DNA of 64,000 nt. It comes from Hordeum vulgare subsp. vulgare (lineage: Eukaryota; Streptophyta; Magnoliopsida; Poales; Poaceae). Numbering within the stretch: position 1 is the stretch's first letter; each line of letters opens with the position of its first letter. Of this stretch, positions 12,179 to 24,085 are shown piece after piece. The notes under the pieces were generated by a model, which saw only the letters and a list, made by a program, of their open reading frames with translations, was not told the origin of the DNA and did no database searches. Position numbers and translations under genes: made by a program. The DNA lies in the NCBI RefSeq assembly GCF_904849725.1, contig NC_058520.1, positions 536,104,083 through 536,168,082 of the forward strand, in the 5' to 3' direction.

Positions 12179-13419
12179 GATCTACAACACAAATATATTC
12201 AAAGTGGACTTAGACTATGTTCAAGATAATTAGAGTTTAACTTAATCAAATTATTCGCTAAACTCCCACTCAAAAAGTACATCTCTCTAGTCATTTGAGT
12301 GGTTCATGATCCACCTACACTAGCTCAAGTCCGATCATCACGTGAGTTGAGCATAGTTCCTGTGGTAAGCATCCCTATGCTAATCATATCATCTATATGA
12401 TTCATGATTGACCTTTCGGTCTCATGTGTTTCGAGGCCATGTCTACACATGCTAGGATCGTTAAGCTTAACCCGAGTGTTCCGCGTGCGCAACTGTTTTG
12501 CACCCGTTGTGTGTGAACATTGAGTCTATCACACCCGATCATCACGTGGTGTCTCGAAACGACGAACTGTAGCAACGGTACACAGTCGGGGAGAACACAA
12601 TTTTGTCTTGAAATTTTAGTGAGAGATCACCTCATAATGCTACCGTCGTTCTAAGCAAAATAAGGTGCATAAAAGGATTAACATCACATGCAATTCATAA
12701 GTGACATGATATGGCCATCATCACGTGCTCCTTGATCTCCATCACCAAAGCACCGGCACGATCTTCTTGTCACCGGCGCCACACCATGATCTCCATCAAC
12801 GTGTCGCCATCGGGGTTGTCGTGCTACTCATGCTATTAATACTAAAGCTACATCCTAGCAAAATAGTAAACGCATCTGCAAGCACAAATGTTAGTATAAA
12901 GACAACGCTATGGCTCCTGCCGGTTGCCGTACCATCGACGTGCAAGTCAATATTATCTATTACAACATGATCATCTCATACATCCAATATATCACATCAC
13001 ATCGTTGGCCATATCACATCACAAGCATACCCTGCAAAAACAAGTTAGACGTCCTCTAATTTTGTTGTTGCATGTTTTACGTGGTGACCATGGGTATCTA
13101 GTAGGATCGCATCTTACTTACGCAAACACCACAACGGAGATATATGAGTTGCTATTTAACCTCATCCAAGGACCTCCTCGGTCAAATCCGATTCAACTAA
13201 AGTTGGAGAAACTGACACTTGCCAGTCATCTTTGAGCAACGGGGTTACTCGTAGCGATGAAACCAGTCTCTCGTAAGCGTACGAGTAATGTCGGTACAAG
13301 CCGCTTCAATCCACCAATACCGCGGAATCAAGAAAAGACTAAGGAGGGCAGTAAAACGCACATCACCGCCCACAAAAATTTTTGTGTTCTACTCGAGAAG
13401 ACATCTACGCATGAACCTG
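12179..13419 (-). other. 5' leader of element B
   Basis: Untranslated leader between primer binding site and Gag start, about 1.24 kb. It holds only short open frames in both orientations. The equivalent leader is present in A (about 15947-17167) and H (about 57897-59131) and is more alike among the three than the coding parts, which fits retention of packaging and dimerisation signals. No specific signal could be defined by eye. Confidence 0.7.
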
Positions 13420-13432
13420 GCTCATGATGCCA
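13420..13432 (-). other. Primer binding site of element B
   Basis: Reads TGGCATCATGAGC on the minus strand, just inside the 5' LTR. It resembles the initiator-Met tRNA complement TGGTATCAGAGC with mismatches. A (17168-17180, one further change) and H (57884-57896) carry the same site at the same place. Confidence 0.7.
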
Positions 13433-13433
13433 C

Positions 13434-15246
13434 CGTTGGGGAACGTCGCATGGGAAACAAAAAATTTCCTACGCGCACGAAGACCTATCATGGTGATGTC
13501 CATCTACGAGAGGGGATGAGTGATCTACGTACCCTTGTAGACCATACAGCAGAAGCGTTAGTGAACGCGGTTGATGTAGTGGAACGTCCTCACGTCCCTC
13601 GATCCGCCCCGCGAACAGTCCCGCGATCAGTCCCACGATCTAGTGCCGAACGGACGGCACCTCCGCGTTCAGCACACGTACAGCTCGACGATGATCTCGG
13701 CCTTCTTGATCCAGCAAGAGAGACGGAGAGGTAGAAGAGTTCTCCGGCAGCGTGACGGCGCTCCGGAGGTTGGTGATGATCTTGTCTCAACAGGGCTCCG
13801 CCCGAGCTCCGCAGAAACGCGATCTAGAGGAAAAACCGTGGAGGTATGTGGTCGGGCTGCCATGGAAAAGTCGTCTCAAATCAGCCCTAAAACCTCCGTA
13901 TATATAGGTGGGAGAGGGGGGGCCCTACCTTGGGGCTCAAGGAGCCCCAAGGGGGTCGGCCGAGCCAAGGGGGGAAGGTCTCCCCCCCAAACCGAGTCCT
14001 ACTTGGTTTGGTGGGAGGAGTCCTTCTTTCCTTTCCCACCTCCTCCTTTTTTTTCTCTTTGATTTTTCTTCCAATGCGCATAGGGCCCTTTTGGGCTGTC
14101 CCACCAGCCCACTAAGGGCTGGTGCGCCACCCTCAAGGCCTATGGTCTTCCCCGGGGTGGGTTGCCCCCCCGGTGAACTCCCGGAACCCATTCGTCATTC
14201 CCGGTACATTCCCGGTAACTCCGAAAACCTTCCGGTAATCAAATGAGGTCATCCTATATATCAATCTTCGTTTCCGGACCATTCCGAAAACCCTCGTGAC
14301 GTCCGTGATCTCATCCGGGGCTCCGAACAACATTCGGTAACCAACCATATAACTCAAATACGCATAAAACAACGTCGAACCTTAAGTGTGCAGACCCTGC
14401 GGGTTCGAGAACTATGTAGACATGACCCGAGAGACTCCTCGGTCAATATCCAATAGCGGGACCTGGATGCCCATATTGGATCCTACATATTCTACGAAGA
14501 TCTTATCGTTTGAACCTTAGTGCCAAGGATTCATATAATCCCGTATGTCATTCCCTTTGTCCTTCGGTATGTTACTTGCCCGAGATTCGATCGTCAGTAT
14601 CCGCATACCTATTTCAATCTCGTTTACTGGCAAGTCTCTTTACTCGTTCCGTAATACAAGATCCCGTAAATTACACTAAGTCACATTGCTTGCAAGGCTT
14701 GTGCGTGATGTTGTATTACCGAGTGGGCCCTGAGATACCTCTCCGTCACACGGAGCGACAAATCCTAGTCTTGATCCATACTAACTCAACGAACACCTTC
14801 CGATATACCTGTAGAGCATCTTTATAGTCACCCAGTTACGTTGCGACGTTTGATACACACAAAGTATTCCTCCGGTGTTAGTGAGTTATATGATCTCATG
14901 GTCATAGGAACAAATACTTGACACACAGAAAACAGTAGCAACAAAATGACACGATCAACATGCTACGTCTATTAGTTTGGGTCTCGTCCATCACGTGATT
15001 CTCCTAATGACGTGATCCAGTTATCAAGCAACAACACCTTGTTCATAATCAGAAGACACTGACTATCTTTGATCAACTGGCTAGCCAACTAGAGGCTTGC
15101 TAGGGATAGTGTTTTGTCTATGTATCCACACATGTAAATGAGTCTTCATTCAATACAATTATAGCATGGATAATAAACGATTATCTTGATACAGGAATTA
15201 TAATAACAACTATATTTATTATTGCCTCTAGGGCATAATTCCAACA
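13434..15246 (-). repeat. 5' LTR of element B
   Basis: 1813 bp. The outer end is CATAATTCCAACA. The inner end begins CGTTGGGG, one substitution from TGTTGG. It contains the promoter that would drive element transcription toward lower coordinates. Confidence 0.95.
13899..13906 (-). promoter_or_regulatory. Probable TATA box in the 5' LTR of element B
   Basis: TATATATA within CCTATATATACGGAGG on the minus strand, followed downstream by GCCTGATTT-like leader sequence. The same box stands at about 17658-17667 in A and 57388-57395 in H, in the position expected for the U3/R boundary of BARE/Angela LTRs. Confidence 0.65.
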
Positions 15247-15251
15247 TCTTC
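15247..15251. repeat. Target site duplication of element B (right copy)
   Basis: TCTTC, identical to 6337-6341. Confidence 0.95.
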
Positions 15252-15946
15252 ATTAGTACAACAACTGTTTTGCCGTTTCACGAAGTATCCCTTCTAGCCC
15301 TTGCCTTTCTTGAAACTTAGTGGTTTTACTAACCATCAACTATTGATGCTCCTTCTTGATTTCTACTTTCGCAGCGTCAAACATCGCGAATCGCTCAAGG
15401 ATCATTGTATCTATCCTTGATATGTTATAGTTCATCACGAAGCTCTCACAGGTTGGTGGCAGTGACTTTGGAGAACCATCACTATCTCATCTGGAAGATT
15501 AACTCCCACTTGATTCAAGCGATTGTCGTACTCAGACAATCTGAGCACACGCTCAACGATTGAGCTTTTCTCCTTTACTTTGTGGACAAAGAATCTTGTC
15601 GGAGGTCTCGTACCTCTTAACAAGGGCACAAGCATGAAATCACAATTTCATCTCTTTAGAACATCACTTATGTTCCGTGACGTTTCAAAACGTCTTCGGC
15701 GCCTTGCTTCTAAGCCATTTAAGTATTTTGCACTGAACTATCGTGTAGTCATCAGAAACGTGTATGTCGGATGGTCACAGCATCCACAGACGACACTCGA
15801 GGTGCAGCACACCGAGTGGTGCATTAAGGACATAAGCCTTATGCACAGCAACGAGGACAATCCTCTGCAAAGTTTGCTACTATCAACTTTCAACTAAATT
15901 TTCTCTAGGAACATATAAAACAGTAGAGCTATAGCGCAAGCTACAT
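15252..15946 (-). pseudogene. gag remnant of element A
   Basis: Collinear with the Gag of element B. The position of the Gag start reads ATG immediately followed by TAG (15946-15941 on the minus strand), with another TAG three codons on. A 66-codon frame (15435-15635) keeps RLSEYDNRLNQVGVNLPDE, matching the B segment SGYSNRLAELGIELPQED, then shifts frame where B reads QSLPPSYKGF. Element H has the same start-stop and the same shift. No Gag can be made from this copy. Confidence 0.85.
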
Positions 15947-17167
15947 CGTAATTCGCAAAGACCATTAGACTATGTTCATGACAATTAGTTCAATTAATCA
16001 TATTACTTAAGAACTCCCACTCAAAAAGTACATCTCTCTAGTCATTTGAGTGGTACATGATCCAAATCCACTATCTCAAGTCCGATCATCACGTGAGTCG
16101 AGAATAGTTTCAGTTGTAAGCATCTCTATGCTAATCATATCAACTATACGATTCATGCTCGACCTTTCGGTCTCATGTGTTCTGAGGCCATGTCTGCACA
16201 TGCTAGGCTCGTCAAGCTTAACCCGAGTGTTCCGCGTGTGCAACTGTTTTGCACCCGTTGTATGTGAACGTTGAGTCTATCACACCCGATCATCACGTGG
16301 TGTCTCGAAACGAAGAACTGTCGCAACGGTGCACAGTCGGGGAGAACACAATTTCGTCTTGAAATTTTAGTGAGAGATCACCTCATAATGCTACCGTCGT
16401 TCTAAGCAAGATAAGGTGCATAAAGGATTAACATCACATGCAATTCATAAGTGACATGATATGGCCATCATCATGTGCTTCTTGATCTCCATCACCAAAG
16501 CACCCGCACGATCTTCTTGTCACCGGCGTCACACCTTGATCTCCATCAACGTGTCGCCATCGGGGTTTTCGTGCTACTCATGCTATTACTACTAAAGCTA
16601 CGGCCTAGCAATATAGTAAACGCATCTGCAAGCACAAATGTTAGTTTAAAGACAACCCTATGGCTCCTGTCGGTTGCCGTACCATCGACGTGCAAGTCGA
16701 TATAATCTATTACAACATGATCATATCATACATCCAATATATCACATCACATCGTTGGCCATATCACATCACAAGCATACCCTGCAAAAACAAGTTAGGC
16801 GTCCTCTAATTGTTGTTGCATGTTTTACGTGATGACCATGGGTATCTAGTAGGATCGCATCTTACTTACGCAAACACCACAACGGAGATATATGAATTGC
16901 TATTTAACCTCATCCAAGGACCTCCTCGGTCAAATCCGATTCAACTAAAGTTGGAGAAACCGACACTCGCCGGTCATCTTTGAGCAGCGGAGTTACTCGT
17001 AGCGATGAAACCAGTCTCTCGTAAGCGAACGAGTAATGTCGGTCCGAGCCGCTTCGATCCAACAATACCGCAGAATCAAGAGAAGACTAAGGAGGGCAGG
17101 AAAACGCACATCACCGCCCACAAAAACTTTTGTGTTCTACTCGAGATTACATCTACGCATGAACCTA

Positions 17168-17180
17168 GCTCACGATGCCA
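17168..17180 (-). other. Primer binding site of element A
   Basis: TGGCATCGTGAGC on the minus strand, next to the 5' LTR; one base different from element B. Confidence 0.65.
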
Positions 17181-17181
17181 C

Positions 17182-18964
17182 TGTTGGAGAACGTCGCATG
17201 GGAAACAAAAATTTTCCTACGCGCACGAAGACCTATCATGGTGATGTTCATCTACGAGAGGGGATTTCTGATCTACGTACCCTTGTAGATCGCACAGCAG
17301 AAGCATTAGTGAACGCGGTTGATGTAGTGGAACGTCCTCACGTCCCTAGATCCGCCCCGCGAACCGTCCCATGAAACGTCCCGCGATCCGTCCTACGATC
17401 TAGTGCCGAACGGACGGCACCTCCGCGTTCAGCACACGTACAGCTCGACGATGATCTCGGCCTTCTTGATCCAGCAAGAGAGACGGAGAGGTAGATGAGT
17501 TCTCCGGTAGCGTGACGGCGCTCCGGAGGTTGGTGATGATCTTATCTCGGCAGGGCTCCGCCCGAGCTCCGCAGAAACGCGATCTAGAGGTAAAACCGTG
17601 GAGGTATGTGGTCGGGCTGCCTTGAAAAAGTTGTCTCAAATCAGCCCTAATTGCTCCATATATATAGGAGGAGGGAGGGGAGGCTTGCCTTGAGGCTCAA
17701 GGAGCCCCAAGGGCTGCGCCACCTAGGATTGGAAGGTGGAGTCTTTCTCTCCTTTCCCACCTCCTTTTTTTCTTTTCTCTTTGATTTTATTCCTATGGCG
17801 CATAGGGCCTTCTTGGGCTGTCCCACCAGCCCACAAAGGGCTGGTGCGCCACCCCCAAGGCCTATGGGCTTCCCCGGGGTGGGCTGCCCCCCGGTGAACA
17901 CCCGGAACCCATTCGTCATTCCCGGTATATTCCCGATAATTCCGAAAACCTTCCGGTAATCAAATGAGGTCATCCTATATATCAATCTTCGTTTCCGGAC
18001 CATTCCGAAAACCCTCGTGACGTCCGTGATCTCATCCGGGACTCCGAACAACATTCGGTAACCAACCATATAACTCAAATACGCATACAACAACGTCGAA
18101 CCTTAAGTGTGCAGACTCTGATGGTTCGAGAACTATGTAGACATGACCCGAGTGACTCCTCGGTCAATATCCAATAGCGGGACCTGGATGGCCATATTGG
18201 ATCCCACATATTCTACGAAGATCTTATCGTTTAAACCTCAGTGCCAAGGATTCATATAATCCCGTATGTCATTCCCTTTGTCCTTCGGTATGTTACTTGT
18301 CTGAGATTCGATCGTCAGTATCCGCATACCTATTTCAATCTCGTTTACCGGCAAGTCTCTTTACTCGTTCCGTAATACAAGATCCTGCAACTTACACTAA
18401 GTCACATTGCTTGCAAGGCTTGTGTGTGATGTTGTATTACCGAGTGGGCCCCGAGATACCTCTCCGTCATACGGAGTGACAAATCCCAGTCTTGATCCAA
18501 ACTAACTCAACGAACACCTTCGGAGATACCTGTAGAGCATTTTTATAGTCACCCAATTACATTGCGACGTTTGATACACACAAAGCATTCCTCCGGTGTC
18601 AGTGAGCTATATGATCTTATGGTCATAGGAACAAATACTTGACACGTAGAAAACAGTAGCAACAAAATGACACGATCAACATGCTACGTCTATTAGTTTG
18701 GGTCTAGTCCATCACATGATTCTTCTAATGATGTGATCCCGTTATCAAGTAACAACACTTGCCTATGGCCAGGAAACCTTGACCATCTTTGATCAACGAG
18801 CTAGTCAACTAGAGGCTTACTAGGGATAGTGTTTTGTCTATGTATCCACACATGCACTTTGTTTCCAATCAATACAATTATAGCATGGATAATAAACGAT
18901 TATCATGAACAAAGAAATATAATAATAACTAATTTATTATTGCCTCTAGGGCATATTTCCAACA
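17182..18964 (-). repeat. 5' LTR of element A
   Basis: 1783 bp, TGTTGGAGAACG...GGGCATATTTCCAACA. It pairs with 1536-3311. TATA-like run TATATATA at about 17658-17667 inside GCTCCATATATATAGG. Both A LTRs share GCTCC before the TATA where B and H have CCTCCG/CCACC, so A forms its own LTR subtype. Confidence 0.93.
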
Positions 18965-19068
18965 TGATGAAAGTGGAGTGGACGGAGAGTGACATGAAGG
19001 GCGTGCCCGAACACGCGTGGATAGCCTCATGTCCGTTCTATATTTGGGTTGAATATGAGGGATGTTAG
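18965..19068. mobile_element. Middle piece of the TIR DNA transposon remnant
   Basis: 104 bp between element A and LARD C, with GTTGAATATGAGGG near 19048-19061, the inverted counterpart of 620-645. The first five bases are the right target duplication of element A; the last five (GTTAG) are the target of element C. Confidence 0.35.
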
Positions 19069-19627
19069 TGTGACAGCCCGATGCCGACGTTCCAGAAGAT
19101 TCCCCTCTCTTTCCGTTTTCTTCGTGTGCCTATTTTTATTTGTCGCATCATCATCGCATCATGCGCATCCTCAGCATTGCATCGGCATCCTGTTGCTGCC
19201 AGTTTTCGAAAACCTTGCATTCGTTAGTAGTTGCCGGTTCTCGTCGTTCTCCGTTCTGAGTCCAACCGCACACGCACGCGCCCGCGGCATCGTCGAAACC
19301 TTGTTTTAAAGTGTGCGGAAAACTTTCTCCGATTGAGCTGGAACTTGGCGTGCGGTATTAATTTAGTGTAGGTAGGCCGTCCGTCAAATTTCATCGCGAT
19401 CGGAGCTCGTTTGTTACCCGTGTCGTCTATTATATAGCGGCACTATAGCCGGTCAATTGTCGGGCGTCTATCGGTGTTTTAACAATCGTTGCCGCGCCGC
19501 CCGTTTTCCCTCTCGTCTCCGGATAACCGCTCCACACAACCCACTAGCTCCTCCTGGCCAGTTCCTCCATTCGTGGTCATTGGATCGCGATCGGACGGAC
19601 GAGGTCCACCCCTCCTGAGACCAACCC

Positions 19628-19635
19628 TATATAAG
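19628..19635 (+). promoter_or_regulatory. TATA box of the 5' LTR of LARD C
   Basis: TATATAAG followed about 30 bases on by a pyrimidine-rich start region (CACCCCCCTAGAGAGAGCC) and CTAGGGTTTTCC, a typical plant core promoter layout. Conserved at 28061-28068 in the 3' LTR. Confidence 0.75.
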
Positions 19636-20371
19636 TAACACCCCCCTAGAGAGAGCCCTCTCACTTCACTAGGGTTTTCCCTAGTCATTTTTGCAGCCAA
19701 CCCCTCAAAAAAACCCACCTGCTAGCCCCATCTCCTCCCTCACCGGAATCTCATCCCAGGTCAGATCTGGACCATTGGATTTCCATCCAAAGGCCCAGAT
19801 TCGGCAGTTTTCCCACCTACCGGACATGTCCGTGGTCAAACCGGACACGTCTAGTGACCACAGAACCACAGAGGCCGAGCTCCAGATCTGGGAGGAGCCC
19901 CGATCCAGAGCAGTCGTCGCCCTGGTGGCCGCCTTCCTCCGCCGCCCGCGCCGAATCTCGCGCCGCCTTCTGCCCCGCGCAGGTCGCTGCCCTCGCCCCC
20001 TGCCCGCCGCTGCCTGCACTGCCCGAGCGCGCCGGCGTTCTCAGCTCGCCGCCGGCCCTTCCGCTGTCGGGAATGGGACCCTCGGGACCAGATCCGCCCG
20101 GATCCGGCGAGCCCCCACCGGATCCATGCTCCCTGCGTCCCGCCAGCCACGCCGAGACCTGCGGTGGCGCCGCCATGGCCTCCCGCTGCGAGCAGCTTGC
20201 CCGAGCGCAGCGCCCGCTGCTGACGTGCGTGAGCGCACGGTGAGCCAGGCCCAGCGCCCTTCCGCTTCGGCCCAGCGCCCTTCCGCTTCGGCCCAGCTGG
20301 CCTCCGTGGCCCAGCTCCACCCGAGGCCTTCCTCGGCCGAGAGCGCACCGACCAGGCCGAGGCCTGCTAAG

Positions 20372-22320
20372 GTGAGACTATCCCCCGCCCTGCATTTTTT
20401 GTATATCTTGCGCCCCCTATTAACCCAGTTAGGAATTCGGCCCGTTAGTTTTTTTTTTAGGTTCTAGGAGTTAAACCTTTTGAGGAGAAATAGGCAGATC
20501 TTAGAATGCCCGTAGATTTTTACCAGTAAGTCGGATCGAGGCAAGTTATATATGTTTTTCGTGTAGTTTTACGCATAGATTACGTTTGTGCACCTTGCGT
20601 ATTTGTTCGATTTAGTTTAGCGTGCCAAATGTTTGTTTACCGTGCTGTCTATATAGGATAGACGCCGTATTTATTTTTCGCGCTAGACCGTATTGCCTGA
20701 ATGCCGTTTTAGAAATGCCCATGTTTTAGGTACTAATTTGCCATGTATTATAGAGCGGTCAATTGTATTTTTACGTATAGGGATTTGCCGGTAATTCATT
20801 TTCCCGCGTATAGGTTATTTCTCTCGCATTTATGTGTAGCATTATTTTGTGTTGCAACCCCACATATTTTATATGTTTTCGGGGTAGAAAAATCCCATGG
20901 ATTTTTCTGTGCATTTAGTTTTAGCTTTTGAGTAAATTAGTTGCGCGATATTTTTGCCGTGATGCCCTTTTGTTTAATTCGTAGGATTTATTAAATCCCA
21001 TGGATTTTTCTGTGCATTTAGTTTTAGCTTTTGAGTAAATTAGTTGCGCGATATTTTTGCCGTGAAGGCCTTTTGTTTAATTCGTAGGATTTATTCCGTG
21101 CCTCGTTTGAATTAGTTGTCAACTAGGGAGTTCTTCTTAGATGTTTAGACTAGCCCCTGGTATTTTTACTTGCAATAGAAATGCATGTTTAGGGGTATTT
21201 TGATTTCCCTCAAGTTGCTAGAAATAGTGCTGATTTGGAGGAGCTGAAATATCTCTAAGTCTGGAATCTGTTATATTTTGTTGTTGTCTTGTCTTGCTTG
21301 CCTCTTGTGTTCTGTCGCTCTTTTGAGGTTGGTCCAATGGAGTTAGTTGTACCTCTTGTGTTTCTATGGCATGCTGTGAAGTTTCATGCCATTTGGAGAC
21401 CTGTAGCTTAGGATTTTGCTGCTGTCAATATTGCTTCAGACCGAAAACTGCACTTTCGTGAGGTGTTATTTTCACTAAGTCTGAAATGGTGTGTGGGATG
21501 CCATTTTGTGACTTCTTTTCCTAGTGTTCCTTGCTGCCATGCTAGTTGTTGTTAGTTGTTTGTAGTAGTGCTTCTTGCCCTCTTCCGTGCCATGCCTTGT
21601 TTGAGCATATCGGAGTTGTGTAGCCGTAGTTGTGGGGTGTAGAAAATGCTATGTGGCTGATTTTGGCAGATTGTAGTCATTTCTTGGTTTGCTCGTAGCT
21701 TTTGAACCGTAGCTTCGAATTGATCGTGCCCTACATGAAACTTGCTTAGAATCTCGTGTAGTTTGATTTTATCTTGCTGTTTGTATGTTTTGAAGTGCTC
21801 GTAGCCATCGTTGCACACATATTGCATTCATGCCATCATATCTTGCGATGCTTGTATCTTTTGAACCGTAGCTCCGTTGGAGATGTTCTTTATGTGTAGA
21901 TTGCTTGTCTTGACACATAGAATCACATGAACCTATTTAACAACCAATTAAATGCATTAGTTCAGATCTGGACAGAATTGTAAATTAACATGTGAGGTCG
22001 ACTCGGAGATGCTATATGTCATTTCCAACCTCATTTAAAATGCCTACAGAGGTAGATTAATTGCGCTTCACCTCGTGCCATGTTTAACCACATTTAATAT
22101 TGCCGTGTATCTAATCGGGATAGAACTAAATAATAAACGTGGAGTTTCGTCAATATGCAACTCGTTGCATATTGAACTTCACTTAATGTGTAGTGTTTGA
22201 TTGTGTGAATTGTCATGCCGTGACTTGCATGTATTCAGCTGTTCATGCATCATTTTTGTTGTGCATCGTGTGTGAATTCCGTGTGTTGATTTGTGTTTCC
22301 GGTTTGCTTCGTCTCGATAG
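20372..22320 (+). other. Candidate 5' UTR intron inside the LTR of LARD C
   Basis: A GC-rich block ends in AAG|GTGAGA, a good plant 5' splice site, and composition switches abruptly to T-rich DNA. A candidate 3' site is the pyrimidine-rich stretch ending CGTCTCGATAG|AG at 22320. Both signals are kept in the other LTR (CAG|GTGAGA at 28784; CGATAG at 30574). Functional splicing is inference. Confidence 0.4.
20890..21095 (+). repeat. 103-bp tandem duplication in the 5' LTR of LARD C
   Basis: Two nearly identical units, 20890-20992 and 20993-21095, each starting AAATCCCATGGATTTTTC and ending GTAGGATTTATT. The 3' LTR has one unit, about 29297-29392, so the duplication arose after insertion or in one LTR only. 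Confidence 0.92.
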
Positions 22321-24085
22321 AGTTCCGCAAGCGTGTCGGATGTGAGGACCGTTCGACCACGTCGGTTCGTCTGCTTCACGGAGGCATTCTTCTTCCAAGC
22401 GGGATCTCAGGCAAGATGATCATTTCCCGAGATACCATTACTATCATTGCCATGCTAGTTTTTATCGCTTCTATCGATTATGTCTCGTTGCCTATCACAT
22501 GTTAAATATCAGCCTCTCAACAATGCCATGAAACATTCAACCTGTTCAACCTAGCAAACCACTGATTGGCTATGTTTCTGCTTGCTTAACCCTGTTGATA
22601 CCGTTGCTAGTTGCAGGTGCAGATGCTTCCATGTGAAAGCATGGGTTCCTTGTTATATCACCATATTAATGCTATTTAATTTAATGCACCTATATACTTG
22701 GTAAAAGGTGGAAGGCTCGGCCTTTTCTAGTCTGGTGTTTTTTTCCACCTTTGCCCCCTTAGTTTTCGGCTACCGGTGTTATGTTCCATAAATGAGCGCT
22801 CCTAACACGATCGGGGTTGTTATGGGGATCCCCTTGATAATTCGTTTTAGATTAAAGCTGGTCTGGCAAGGCCCAACTTTCGTACTACATTTGCCTAATA
22901 ACCTAATAATAATGCATAGGGACCCGCCGGCACCCGCGGACTATTTTAATCAACCCCCGGGCCAGTGCTCCTCATGAGTGTTGGTCCAAAACAGAGCAGC
23001 TTATTAACGCTACCCGGGGCAACTCGGCGTTTGGCGTGGTTACCATCGCTCATCCGTCGTGTCCTGAGAACGAGGTACGCGACTCCTATCGGGATCGTCG
23101 ACACGTCGGACGGCCTTGCTGGATTAGTTTTACCTTTGACGAGATATCTTGTGCATCGGGATTCCGGTGATGCTTTGGGTAATCTCAGAGTTGAGGTTTT
23201 CCACTAGGGAATCCGACGAGATCGCGAGCTTCGTGATTGAGGATTTCTATGCGGCTTGTGGTAATTTGTGATGGACTAGTTGGAGCACCCCTGCAGGGTT
23301 AAATCTTTCGGAAAGCCGTGCCCGCGATTATGTGGCAACGTGGAAACTTTGTTTAACACTGGTTCTAGATAACTTGAAGATAACTTAATTAAAACATGCC
23401 AACTGTGTGCGTAACCGTGACTGTCTCCTTCGTGAGTTCTTTCTCCGATCGAGGACACGGTGGGGTTATGCTTGACGTAGGTAGGTGTTCAGGATCATTC
23501 ATTTGATCATCAGTAACTCACGTCCGTTATGCGTAGATCTTCCCTCTCCTATTTTCTTGTACTCGTAAGTTAGCCACCAAATATATGCTTAGCCGCTGCT
23601 GCAACCTCACCACTGAACCATGCCTCACCCATTAAGCTTTGCTAGTCTTGATACCTTTGGAAATGAGATTGTTGAGTCCCCTGTGGCTCACAGATTACTA
23701 CAACACCAGTTGGAGGTATAGGTAAAGGTTACTTGACGCGAGCGCATTGATTGTTCATTTGGAGTTGCTTCTTCCTCTTCTTCTTCATCGATCTAGGAAG
23801 GGTTCCAGGTCGGCAGCCTGGGATAGCAAGGATGGACGTCGTTCTTCTTTTGTCATTTGTTTTTATCCGTAGTCGGACCCTGCTCTTACTCTTGAGGTTT
23901 ATGTAATGTACTGGTGTGACTCTGATGTAACTTGTGGCGAATGTAAGCCAACTCTATATATATCTCTTCTCTTCAGTACATGTACTTGTGACGATATCCA
24001 TTCTTGCGACACGACGAGATGCGCTTCTATCCTTGACGAGGCCCTCGTGCCAAATTGATGATAGGGTCGCATCTTGGGCGTGACA

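Larger units (their letters stand above)
6342..15246 (-). mobile_element. Copia LTR retrotransposon B (Angela/BARE-type, near-complete)
   Basis: 8905 bp, minus strand, 3' LTR 6342-8145 and 5' LTR 13434-15246, perfect 5-bp duplication TCTTC. The internal domain 8146-13433 (5288 bp) has a ~1.25 kb leader and a collinear Gag-protease-integrase-RT-RNase H coding region interrupted by one in-frame stop and two small frameshifts. It sits inside element A, so it is younger than A. It is the closest thing in the window to an autonomous element and the reference for reading A and H. Confidence 0.96.
1536..18964 (-). mobile_element. Copia LTR retrotransposon A (Angela/WIS/BARE-type, defective), split by element B
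   Basis: Complete element on the minus strand with 3' LTR 1536-3311 and 5' LTR 17182-18964, both bounded by TGTTGG...CCAACA. The flanking pentamers are GGATG (1531-1535) and TGATG (18965-18969), a target duplication with one mismatch. The internal domain (3312-6341 plus 15252-17181, about 4.96 kb) is collinear with the gag-pol of element B but about 0.3 kb shorter and full of stops and frameshifts. Element B lies in its Gag/protease boundary. Its lesions are shared with element H at the right end of the window. Confidence 0.93.
19069..24085 (+). repeat. 5' LTR of LARD C
   Basis: 5017 bp. Layout: ~560 bp upstream region, TATA box 19628-19635, a GC-rich exon-like block about 19690-20371, a T-rich intron-like block about 20372-22320, then mixed sequence to GGGCGTGACA. 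Apart from a 103-bp tandem duplication and small indels it matches 27502-32315 throughout. The 258-codon open frame at 19691-20467 is Ala/Arg/Pro-rich and probably a by-product of GC content. Confidence 0.92.

Noticed and set aside
19691..20467. 258-codon Ala/Arg/Pro-rich open frame, repeated at 28124-28834
   Set aside because: It lies in the LARD LTR downstream of the TATA box. Several frames on both strands are open here because of GC content, and no domain is visible. Treated as exon-like leader, not a gene.
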